Source: Sipunculus nudus
Lineage: Eukaryota; Annelida; Sipuncula; Golfingiida; Sipunculidae
Direction: 5' to 3'
Assembly (NCBI GenBank): GCA_026874595.1
Contig: CM049318.1
Span: 27,246,956 to 27,310,955, forward strand
DNA length: 64,000 bases
Part shown: positions 48,541 to 58,444 of the stretch, piece after piece
How positions within the stretch are numbered: the stretch's first letter is position 1
How the letters are laid out: each line of letters begins with the position of its first letter
Position numbers and translations under genes: made by a program
Notes under the pieces: generated by a model
Databases searched by the model: none
The model's input: only the letters and a program-made list of their open reading frames with translations
Told to the model about the DNA's origin: nothing

Positions 48541-49789
48541 ATCTTACGGATCTGTTTCACAGACTACAAAACAGACCGACTGATATATGTATAAGCAATA
48601 TATATATATATGTTAAATAATGTATGTTCTCCACCTCCTTGCGAACAGTTTGAACACCGTTGAAACGAACGTATATATATTTATTTATTTATTTATATAT
48701 ACTATATATTTAAATGCTATTCGATTATATCATTTTTCTGTGTCTGGGTTTCTGAAATATTTCAAGGAAGCGAAATTTATCAAGTCGTTGTCTGCAGGTC
48801 ATATACAGAACTTTCATTTTTAGATAGATGATTAAATTCTGTTGGCAGCGTATGATGTAAAAATGATGAGCCTGTCATAGCATTAATAAAAAATATTGCC
48901 TTTGCCAAATTGAAAACAAGAGGACAGCTACCAAATAGCCTAATTTTTAGTGTTTGAGTATTGTGCAGTTTTCTAATATTCATAATTGATCTAAAAATTA
49001 GATTTATGATATAACGCACGGTGTAGTGGATCGTTAAAAATATAAAACGTATATACAACCATTGATATAATATGTGGGTAGCGGACCAGTCCACAACCCA
49101 TTTTATGCGGTACATATAATTTAGTTTTTTATTTGAATTAAATAAAAAAAATATTAAAGACTATAACTCATGGAAATGCGATTAATCTGTGAAAGAAGAA
49201 TACAAAATTATAATACAAGTCTTTTGTTCATATGTCAGGCTGAAGCGGTGGTAAAGCCTACACCTCAGATCGGTTTGATTTACGGATAAGTATAAAATCT
49301 TATATGTGGTACATGTACGTGTAACTTGTCCTACTACTGTAGACACCATGAAGTTAAACTTATGGGATCAAGCACTCCGTTTCATAATTAACATAGGAAT
49401 CATTAACCTCTCCTTATTGGCATCTTTGTATTACAGACACCTCTATAAGTGCCACTTGAGGTTCATATTCATTTGCAATAATATGTGTATTGTTTCACGT
49501 TATTAACTCATTTTGGGTGAAAACGAAAGTTGTCCAGCAAATCCATGCCGACACACGAGCTTAATATCTCCTGTTCACTGGTTTTATACGTTGTCATGGT
49601 TCTGTCTGTGAGTTAACATAGTTCTCGTGTGTCTGTTTACCATTACAAGAGCCCTTGACTAGAGGCAAGATCTTAGTTGAGCACACGCGAAAATTATAAA
49701 AAGAGAACAAACATGAAAAAAGAAACACCCGGAGAAGCTAGAAAACCTTGATTTGTGAAGTTGGGTTGTACGTCCAACAGGTCGCGTGA
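48541..49789. other. Interval without a recognisable gene
   Basis: AT-rich; no exon or repeat boundary supported. It separates the left 21-bp array from the left inverted arm, a spacing absent on the right-hand side. Confidence 0.4.
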
Positions 49790-49953
49790 TCGCTGTTTGT
49801 TTTTCATCATTCATCGCACCCGTGGCAAGCCTTTTTCCACTTGAGTAACGGATTTAGCAAACGGTTTTAGAACGAAATATTGAAAGATACCGTAATATTT
49901 AAGGAGACTACACTGTATTTCATATATACTTAATATACCTGGTATGTGAAATT
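49790..49953 (-). repeat. Left arm of a long inverted repeat (partner 55886-56044)
   Basis: The reverse complement reads 'tatattaagtatatatgaaatacagtgtagtctcctta', 'tcaatatttcgttctaaaaccg' and 'gctaaatccgttac', all present in the same order at 55886-56044. The arms are about 160 bp, roughly 80-90% alike by eye, and 5.9 kb apart. Confidence 0.8.
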
Positions 49954-49997
49954 AAAATAGGTTCACTCTTCACGGATTTTAATCTCCACTACAATCC

Positions 49998-50111
<114 letters not shown>

Positions 50112-50344
50112 GTATGTATTTGTGTGTGAGTGAAAAGACTGAAAGCCTCGGGAGATATTGCCAGCGCTGTGTTAGAATAGCTGAGCTGGTGGATACTATT
50201 AATGTCATTAGTAATACGTATAATGTCTATCAGTTCTTGTTCTTGTTTGACAAGATAAAATATCCCGGATGTGCAAGGGACACAGCTATGTTATTGTCAC
50301 TTGCGAGGGACTCCTATGCTTATATAGCAAATTGAATATGGAAA

Positions 50345-53300
50345 TAGAATTTAACAAGTGACCCAGGGGTCATGACGCTCAGCTGACCAGGAAGACATTG
50401 ACAAAAGTAATTTTATCATCTGAATGTCAAATCTGAATGAAATACTTTTTCCAAACTTGACCTTTTGTATAAAATCATCCAATATTCATTGGGGTACTAT
50501 GGAGCTCTGTGGCATGAAGGATATGGGTAACAGACACCTATTTTCAAGGTTTACAAGATGACTTTTCAGGGGTCTCCCAGCATGTCAAAAATAAAATTCT
50601 AGGTCCAGTTATTATGATTTGTGCCCTGTTAACAGATGACCAAATGTTTATTCTGGGGGGTATTTCAAAGCCGCATAGGATGAAGGATATGGGTAGCAGA
50701 GATGTAATTTCAGGTGCACAAGGAGACTTTTCAGGGGCCTCCCAGCATATCAAGAAAGGAGATTCTAGGTCAAGCCATTATTATTTGTGCTCTGTTAACA
50801 GATGACCAAATCTTTACTCTGGGGAGTACTTCGGAGCCCCAGAGCATGAAAGATATGGGTAACAGAGACCTAATTTCAGGTTTCCAAGATGTTTCAAGGA
50901 CCTCCCTGCATGTTAAGAAAGAAGATTCTAGGTCAAGTCATTATGATTTGTGGCCTGTTAACAGATGACCAAATGTTTAAAGGTCTCAAAAATCAAGAAA
51001 AAAATTCTTAAAAAATCAAAATACAGGTGGCACCACCAGTTTACAGAAACTGATGAAACAAGCCATTATCAATACAAATGTAGACAATCATGGTGATCAA
51101 TGCATTAGTTATTGTATCAATTTTTGCATTATTCTGGGAGGAACTTCCGAGCCTCATAGCTGAAAGGTTATCAGTAACAGAGACCTTGTATCAGGTTTCC
51201 ATATAGACTTTTTATGACCGTCCTTGCATGTCATGACAGAAGATTCTAGGTCCAGTTGATATGATTTGTGCCCTGTTAACAGATGACCAAATCTTAAAAG
51301 GTTTCAAAAATAGAGAAAAAAAAAACTTTAAAAAATCGAAAAAATACAGGTGGCGCCACCAGAATGCAGAAACTGATGAAACATTTCATTATCAATATCC
51401 ATGCAAAGAATCATGGTGATCAATATAATAATTGTTCAGATACTTGAGCTTTTGTATCAAATTTTCCATTATTCTGGGGGGTACTTCGGAGCCCCATAGC
51501 TCAGAGGTTATGGGTAACAGAGACCTAATTTCAAGTTTTTAAGGAGACTTTTCATGGGCCTCTCAGCATGTCAAGAGAGAAGATTCTAGGTCCAGTTGTT
51601 ACGATTTGTGCCATGTTAACAGATGACCGCATCTTATGAGGTCTCAAAAATAAAGAAAAAAAGTCGTAAAAATAAAAAAATACAGGTGGCGCCACCATAC
51701 TGCAGAAACTGATGACACATTCCATGATCAATATCCATGCAAAGAATCATGGTGATCACTGCAATAGTTGTTTAGATACTTGAGCTTTTGTATCAAATTT
51801 TCCATTATTCTGGGGGGTACTTCGGAGCCCCATAGCTCAAAGGTTATGGGTAACAGAGACCTAATTTCAGGTTTCCAAAGAGACTTTTTATGGGCCTCCC
51901 TGCATGTCAAGAGAGAAGATTCTAGGTGTAGTCGTTACGATTTGTGCCCTGTTAACAGATGGCCACATCTTCAAAGGTCTCGAAAAAAGAGAAAAAAAAA
52001 TCGTAAAAATATGAAAAAAATAGAGGTGGCGCACCCTCTCTGCAGAAACTAATGGAACAGCTCATGATCAATATGTATGCCAAAAATCATGACCATCAGT
52101 GTTGTAGTTATTGAGATACTGCACTTTTTGTATAAAATTTTCCATTATTCTGGGGGTATTTTGGAGCCATACAGCCTAAAGAATATGGGTAACAGAGACC
52201 TAATTTCAGGTTTCCATGGAGAATTTTCATGGGTCTCCCTGTGTGTCAAGAATGAAGATTCTAGGTCCAGTTTTTATGATTTGTGCCCTGTTAACAGATG
52301 TTCATATCTTTAAAGGTCTCAAAAATAGATAAAACATTCGTAAAAAAAAAAACCCGAACAAATACAGGTTGTGCCACCAGTCTGCAGGAACTGATGGAAC
52401 ACCTCTTGATCAATAGTTATGCCACAAATCATGACCATCAGTGAAGTAGTTATTGAGATATTGAAGTTTTTGTATGAAATTTTTGACTACTCTGGGGGGT
52501 ACTTTGGGGTCCCATAGCTCGAAGGATATGGGTAACAGAGACCTAATTTCTGGTTTCCATGGAGACTTTTCATAGGTCTCTCAGTGTATTGAGAATGAAG
52601 ATTCTAGGTCCAGTCGTTACGATTTGTGCCATGCTAACAGATGACAGCATCCTTAAAGGTCTCAAAAATAGAGGAAGAAATCGTAAAAAAATCAAACAAT
52701 ATAGGTGGCGCCACCAGTCTGCAGGAACTGATGGAACATCTCATCATCAATATGTATGCCAAAAATCATGACCATCAGTGATGTAGTTATTGAGATATTG
52801 AAGTTTTTGTATGAATTTTTTTACTACTCTGGGGGGGGGGGTACTTTGTGGCCCCATAGCTCGAAGGATATGGGTAACAGAGACCTTATTTCTGGTTCCA
52901 TGGAGACTTTTCATAGGTCTTCTAGTGTGTCGAGAATGAAGATTCTAGGTCCAGTCGTTACGATTTGTGCGATGCTAACAGATGACAGCATCCTTAAAGG
53001 TCTCAAAAATAGAGGAAAAAATCGTAAAAAATCGAACGATACAGGTGGCGCTACCAGTCTGCAGGAACAGATGACACATCTCATGATCAATAGTTATGCC
53101 ACAAATCATGACCATCAGTCAAGTAGTTACTGAGATATTGAAGTTTTTGTATGAAATTTTTTACTTTTCTGGGGGGTACTTTAGGGCTCCATAGCTCGAA
53201 GAATATGGGTAACAGAGACCTAATTTTGGTTTCCATGGAGACTTTTCATAGGTCTCTCAGTGTGTCGAGAATGAAGATTCTAGGTCCAGTCATTATGATT

Positions 53301-55115
53301 TGTGCCACGTTAACAGATGACAGCATCCTTAAAGGTCTCAAAAACAGAGGAAAAAATCGTAAAAAATCGAACAATACAGGTGGCGCCACAAGTCTGCAGG
53401 AACTGATGGAACATCTCATAATCAATATGTATGCCAAAAATCATGACCATCAGTGATGTAGTTATTGAGATATTGAAATTTTTGTATGAAATTTTTGACT
53501 ACTCTGGGGAGGGGGGGGGGGGTACTTTGGGGCCCATAGCTCGAAGGATATGGTTAACAGAGACCTAATTTCTAGTTTCCAAGGATATTTTTCATGGACC
53601 TCTCAGTGTGTCAAGAATGAAGATTCTAGGTCCAGTCGTTACGATTTGTGCCATGCTAACAGATGACAGCATCCTTAAAGGTCTCAAAAATAGAGGAAAA
53701 AATCGTAAAAAAACGAACGATAAAGGTGGCACCACCAGTCTGCAGGAAGTGATGACACATCTCATGATCAATAGTTATGCCACAAATCATGACCATCAGT
53801 CAAGTAGTTAATGAGATATTGAAGTTTTTGTATGAAATTTTTTACTTTTCTTGGGGGTAATTTGGGGCTCCAGAGCTCGAAGAATATGGGTAACAGAGAC
53901 CTAATTTCTGGTTTCCATGGAGACTTTTCATAGGTCTCTCAGTGTGTTGAGAATGAAGATTCTAGGTCCATTCGTTATGATTTGTGCCACGTTAACAGAT
54001 GACAGCATCCTTAAAGGTCTCAAAAATAGAGGAAAAAAATCGTAAAAAATCGAACAATACAGGTGGCGCCACAAGTCTGCAGGAACTGATGGAATATCTC
54101 ATGATCAATATGTATGCCAAAAATCATGACCATCAGTGATGTAGTTATTGAGATATTGAAGTTTTTGTATGAAATTTTTGACTACTCTAAGGGGGGGGGG
54201 GTACTTAAGGGCCCCATAGCTCGAAGGATATGGTTAACAGAGACCTAATTTCTGGTTTCCAAGGATATTTTTCATGGACCTCACAGTGTGTCAAGAATTA
54301 AGATTCTAGGTCCAGTCTTTACGATTTGTGCCTTGTTAACAAAAAAAAAAAAAAAAACGGAAAAAAAATTCGTAAAAAATTGAACGATACAGGTGGCGCC
54401 ACCAATCTGCAGGAACTGATGGAACACCTCTTGATCAATAGTTATGCCAAAAATCATGACCATCAGTCAAGTATTTAATGAGATATTGAAGTTTTTGTAT
54501 GAATTTTTTTACTTTTCTGGGGGGTAGTTTGGGGCCCCATAGCTCAAAGGATATGGGTAACAGAGACCTAATTTCTGGTTTCCATGGAGACTTTTTATAG
54601 GTCTCTCAGTGTGTCGAGAATGAAGATTCTAAGTCCAGTCGTTACGATTTGTGCCTTGTCAACAGATGTTCACATTTTTAAAGGTCTCAAAAATAAAGAA
54701 AAAAATTCGCAAAAAATCGAAAAATACAGGTGGCGCCACCAGTCTTCAGGAACTGATGGAACCTCTTATGATCAATATGTATGCCAAAAATCATGACCAT
54801 CAGTCAAGTAGTTAATGAGATATTGAAGTTTTTGTATGAAATTTTGGACTTTTCTGGGGGGTACTTCGGAGCCCCAAAGCTCAGAGGTTATGGGTAACAG
54901 AGACCTAATTTCAGGTTTCCAAGGAGATTTTTCATGGTACTCCCTGAATGTCAAGTTAGAAGATTCCAGGTCCAGTGGTTACGATTTGTGCCTGGTTAAC
55001 GGACAGACAGACGGACAGATGGACAGACAGACAGGCGGACAGACAGACAGACAGACGGACGACGGACAAAGAGTGACCGCTATAGCTCAGATGACTTTCA
55101 GTCAGCTGAGCTAAA
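50345..55115 (+). repeat. 4.8-kb satellite-like element, 15 units, with defined 5' and 3' ends
   Basis: It begins 'acaagtgacccaggggtcatgacgctcagctgacc', as does the inverted copy at 4830-5395. The word 'gatttgtgcc' or a close variant marks 15 units near 50616, 50781, 50945, 51263, 51603, 51938, 52278, 52621, 52962, 53297, 53643, 53979, 54323, 54646 and 54983. The first two spacings are about 165 bp, the rest about 318-346 bp. Most long units carry GGTGGCGCCACC or a near match. It ends with a GACAGACGGACAGA-type run and a stem-loop TAGCTCAG...CTGAGCTA followed by AAAA. This layout (unique 5' end, internal tandem repeats, 3' hairpin with CTAA) recalls non-autonomous Helitron-like elements; that class call is inference. 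Confidence 0.85.
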
Positions 55116-55439
55116 AACGGAACTATGCACAAGTGCCAATGTTCATCTGTTTCAAATGTGATGAAACAACTGTCCTTGATCTGATAGTAACATCAAACAT
55201 GAATACCTCTAGATATAAACTAACTTTTTATTAAAACACACATATATGTATATAGCCTTATTTTTAGCAATAGTCTGATTTATATACAATATGTATTGGT
55301 AGTGTGCCAATTAATCTGTTTAACCAATGATTGATCGCTACCTTTATAATCGATTAAATTCGTTACATATTTGTGTTCTTGTATATTTCCAACGGGATTA
55401 GATTCTTTACATGTACACGCATAATCGTTTTAAATTTAA

Positions 55440-55446
55440 ATATATA

Positions 55447-55524
<78 letters not shown>
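55440..55524. repeat. (TA)n microsatellite abutting a MITE
   Basis: About 85 bp of TA directly before the MITE end at 55525. Confidence 0.9.
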
Positions 55525-55527
<3 letters not shown>

Positions 55528-55810
55528 GGAAATCTTTCTAAAGTTGTGGCCTTTGATGTTGTCCGGGGTGGGTGATCAGTGTCCGCCGGAGATGGCTTAT
55601 CGTGTCCGTATTTGACAGGTTCATTTACTCTTAGAATGTTCGTTTGAGTTGCAATCTGCTGTCCGTTGTCCGCAGTAGCGATCGAGGTGTCCGCCTTGTA
55701 GAGGTTCTGCTTATACACAACATATACGGAATTTCGAAGGGGCTAAATTATCTTGCCGTTATAGCCAGTCGTCCGCCTAAGTGAGGTGTCCGTTAGACCA
55801 GTTTTCACTG
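55525..55810. mobile_element. Pogo/Tigger-like MITE
   Basis: The ends CAGGGAAATCTTTC and GACCAGTTTTCACTG are imperfect inverted repeats with TA-rich flanks. The interior has 'gtccg' words on both sides (for example 'tgtccgccgg', 'gtcgtccgcctaagtgaggtgtccg'). Confidence 0.6.
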
Positions 55811-55885
55811 TATATATGAGTTAAAGAGCCGATTGTAGTAGAGAGTTTAAAATCCACGAAAAGTGGCTTCTAACGGGGACTATTT

Positions 55886-56044
55886 ACATTTCACATAAAT
55901 GGTATATTAAGTATACATGAAATACAGTGTAGTCTCCTTAAAGTTTACCGTATCTGTCAATATTTCGTTCTAAAACCGATTGCTAAATCCGTTACGAAGT
56001 TGAAAAGAGCTTGCCCCGGGCGCAATCAACGACAAAAAACAATC
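55886..56044 (+). repeat. Right arm of the long inverted repeat (partner 49790-49953)
   Basis: The mirror of the left arm, ending where the 21-bp array begins. Confidence 0.8.
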
Positions 56045-56045
56045 T

Positions 56046-56216
56046 CGTAATATGTCGTACGTACGAGATAATATGTCGTACGTACGAGATAATATGTTGT
56101 ACGTACGAGATAATATGTCGTACGTACGAGATACTATGTCGTATGTACGAGATACTATGTCGTACGTACGAGATACTATGTCGTACGTACGAGATACTAT
56201 GTCGTACGTACGAGAT
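56046..56216 (-). repeat. 21-bp tandem array, about 8-9 units, inverted relative to 48333-48535
   Basis: The unit is TATGTCGTACGTACGAGATA plus one base, the reverse complement of the left array. One unit has TGTTGTACG and another TCGTATGTACG, so it is slightly degenerate. Confidence 0.9.
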
Positions 56217-56877
56217 AAATAATTTATTTTTCTTTTACTAGGTGGCAGCAATACGCTTCCGTAGAGATGGTCGTTTTATGGATTGACAATATTATGTACC
56301 ACCGGGGTTATCGTCACATGATTTCAGTTATGACATCACATGCCGTGTGCTGCTCAGAGAAAAGTAGTCCTTGGTCTGTCAGGAAGAATTACGATGCGTG
56401 TTGATTTTATGCATGTTTCAAGTCTCATTTTACTTATTGTTTGAGTTACTGTTCACCAGAAGCATGCTGAAATACCAACAAATAACATTTTATATAACTT
56501 ATATTGGAAAAAGTGCAAATGCCGTCATCCAACATAAACGTATTTATGTTTCCCGGTACCTATGTTCCCCGGAAGGTTATCTAATATTGGACTTTTTCAA
56601 GAATAATTCAAAAGCATAACAGTTTTTCCTAAAGTCTTTTAGAACATATTCTTTGTTTTGCTCATCTGTAAATGAACCGCACATTTTCTCACAAACACAT
56701 CCAAACTTTGATGATTTGTTTTTTTAAACACTGATGTCAGTTACAGGTCTGTAATAACAAGCATGTCATATAGATCGGGGGAACGTAGGTACCGGGAACA
56801 TAGGTCTTTCCACCATCCAGTACTGTGAAATATATAGAAATATTCAGATATTTTAATGTGTTTTTGTTTTCTTTCAG

Positions 56878-56901
56878 GGTTCTGAATGACATCGGGCCGA
56901 G
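56878..56901 (+). other. 5' untranslated start of the ankyrin coding exon
   Basis: A polypyrimidine tract and AG (TTTGTTTTCTTTCAG, ending 56877) precede the start codon by 24 nt. At least one untranslated upstream exon is therefore expected. Confidence 0.6.
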
Positions 56902-56912
56902 ATGCCTCGTGA
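56886..56912 (+). other. Upstream ORF overlapping the ankyrin start codon
   Basis: An ATG at 56886 in weak context (T at -3) opens eight codons and stops with TGA at 56910-56912, just past the main ATG at 56902, which has a purine at -3. This arrangement permits leaky scanning and could dampen translation. Confidence 0.5.
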
Positions 56913-58242
56913 CGTCAGAAGTATTGGGGAGCTCCTGTCAGCGATCCACAACAACAGGTTGCGTGACGTCAAAAATATTTTCGAAACCAAGATAAGAAAG
57001 CGAGACAAAGGTGCGTTTCAGTGTCTGGGAGAAGGCGACGAGAAATCTTCTAAAGACAGAGACTATGAGAGCGCAATAATAGCCGCGGCTAAACTAGAGG
57101 ACACTTCTATACTTAAATATTTTATCCAACATAACGCTGATGTAAACTTTATTACAGAGCCACCTAGCGGGAAAGGAACGAGTCCGCTCCATGTAGCCGT
57201 AAACCAGGGTTTGTACGAAAACATTAATCTTCTCCTAGATGCTAACGCCGACGTAAACAAAACGGATCATTGCAGACGCTCGCCATTGCATATTGCCGTT
57301 AAAATGGCCGACATTGAAGCTACAAGAATTCTGCTTAACCGTGGCGCTAACGTAACCTTGACGGATAAAGATGGCTACACCGCACTGCAAATTGCTTCCA
57401 AATATGGGCATATGGAGCTGGTTCGCGTTCTGCTTGAACATCACGCGGAAGTTTTCCAGAAGGGACAGAAAGGGCCCAGTCCACTCCACATTGCTGCAAT
57501 CGAGGGTCACGTGACCCTTTTAGAATTATTTGGGCGCAGTGTTGATGTGAATATAAAAGTTGATTCCGTTCGTTATGGAAAACAGAAGTCTGCGCTCCAC
57601 CTGGCGGCAGGAAAGGGTCTTTTAGACAGTGTTACGTTACTTGTGGACCGGCTGGGAGCAGACCTCGGCGCCCTAGATGGCGACCAGAGGACCGCTTTAC
57701 ATTGTGTTGTGGGTAAAAAATATGACAGGATAAGCATGCGCAGGAAAGAGGATTACGACATGGTCGCGGATTATCTTTTACGACATAACGTAAACGTAGA
57801 TGCACTGGATAAGAAAGGAAATACGCCGCTCCACCTAGCGGCCAGAAATCACTTTCATCGCATCGCGGAGTTATTACTTGATATGGGAGCTGATACAACT
57901 ATAAAAAATAATGAAAAGAAAATAGCAGAAGGGGTAATTCCGGACTACGATTTGCAAATGAAGCAACTTTTTAAGAGATATGGGAACCGAACGCCGAAAT
58001 CTCGTGTCCCTGGTGATGACGCAACTCTCACGAGATCTCCATGCCATTGTTCATCCCCATTGGCTGGCAGACATACCACCGTCATTCATGTGACCACAGA
58101 CAGCCAGACAGGAAATGATGTATGCGCAGGCGCAATGCCAAGTGTCACTTGTCTTCCTTTTCCAGGAACTCCCGTTCTTTATCCTAATGTACCATTGACC
58201 CCTACCGCTCCAGATCTCAGCCCGGGGAGCCACATGCAATAA
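56902..58242 (+). CDS. Ankyrin-repeat protein
   Basis: 446 codons in one exon. After a short helical start (1-50), ankyrin units run roughly 52-85 (degenerate), 91-122, 124-156, 157-189, 191-222 (short), 228-260, 261-303 (with about ten inserted basic/acidic residues, RISMRRKEDYD) and 304-337. The TPLHLAA signature is plain at SPLHVAV, SPLHIAV, ALQIASKYGH, SPLHIAAIEGH, ALHLAAGKG and TPLHLAARN. Residues 360-446 are Pro/Ser/Thr-rich and probably disordered. There is no signal peptide, membrane segment, SOCS box or death-fold domain that I can see. A scaffold or binding role is likely; the partner is unknown. It resembles generic ankyrin proteins rather than a named one. It runs on the strand opposite to the CARD/Bcl-2 genes and 26 kb away. 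Confidence 0.92.
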   Translation: MPRDVRSIGELLSAIHNNRLRDVKNIFETKIRKRDKGAFQCLGEGDEKSSKDRDYESAIIAAAKLEDTSILKYFIQHNADVNFITEPPSGKGTSPLHVAVNQGLYENINLLLDANADVNKTDHCRRSPLHIAVKMADIEATRILLNRGANVTLTDKDGYTALQIASKYGHMELVRVLLEHHAEVFQKGQKGPSPLHIAAIEGHVTLLELFGRSVDVNIKVDSVRYGKQKSALHLAAGKGLLDSVTLLVDRLGADLGALDGDQRTALHCVVGKKYDRISMRRKEDYDMVADYLLRHNVNVDALDKKGNTPLHLAARNHFHRIAELLLDMGADTTIKNNEKKIAEGVIPDYDLQMKQLFKRYGNRTPKSRVPGDDATLTRSPCHCSSPLAGRHTTVIHVTTDSQTGNDVCAGAMPSVTCLPFPGTPVLYPNVPLTPTAPDLSPGSHMQ

Positions 58243-58300
58243 TGGAAAACATACATACATATGTACATACACACACATATACATACATACATACTTAAAG
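58243..58300. repeat. (ACAT)n microsatellite in the 3' UTR
   Basis: ACAT/ATAC words directly after the stop codon. Confidence 0.7.
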
Positions 58301-58425
58301 CTTGCTTTGCTTTGCGTGTATTTATAACATACAAGTCATAGCATTACCACACGGTTCATTCTAGTCAATGATTATGACGATACATGTCTATGTCAATGTG
58401 TTGTACTGTTAGGAATTTAATGAAT

Positions 58426-58431
58426 AATAAA
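58426..58431 (+). terminator. Poly(A) signal of the ankyrin gene
   Basis: AATAAA lies 184 nt after the stop, followed by T/G-containing sequence ('tgtcttgataag'). Confidence 0.6.
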
Positions 58432-58444
58432 TGTCTTGATAAGA

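Noticed and set aside
48263-48620. Open frames of 80-90 aa with repeated SYVRDNM/RTYDILS on both strands
   Set aside because: They come from a 21-bp tandem repeat whose length is a multiple of three, which keeps all frames open. Not a CRISPR array either: there are no unique spacers.
52559-54800. Family of 60-125 aa ORFs sharing ETFHRSLSVSRMKILGPV
   Set aside because: They recur once per satellite unit and are truncated at varying points. No start context or domain; they are repeat translation.
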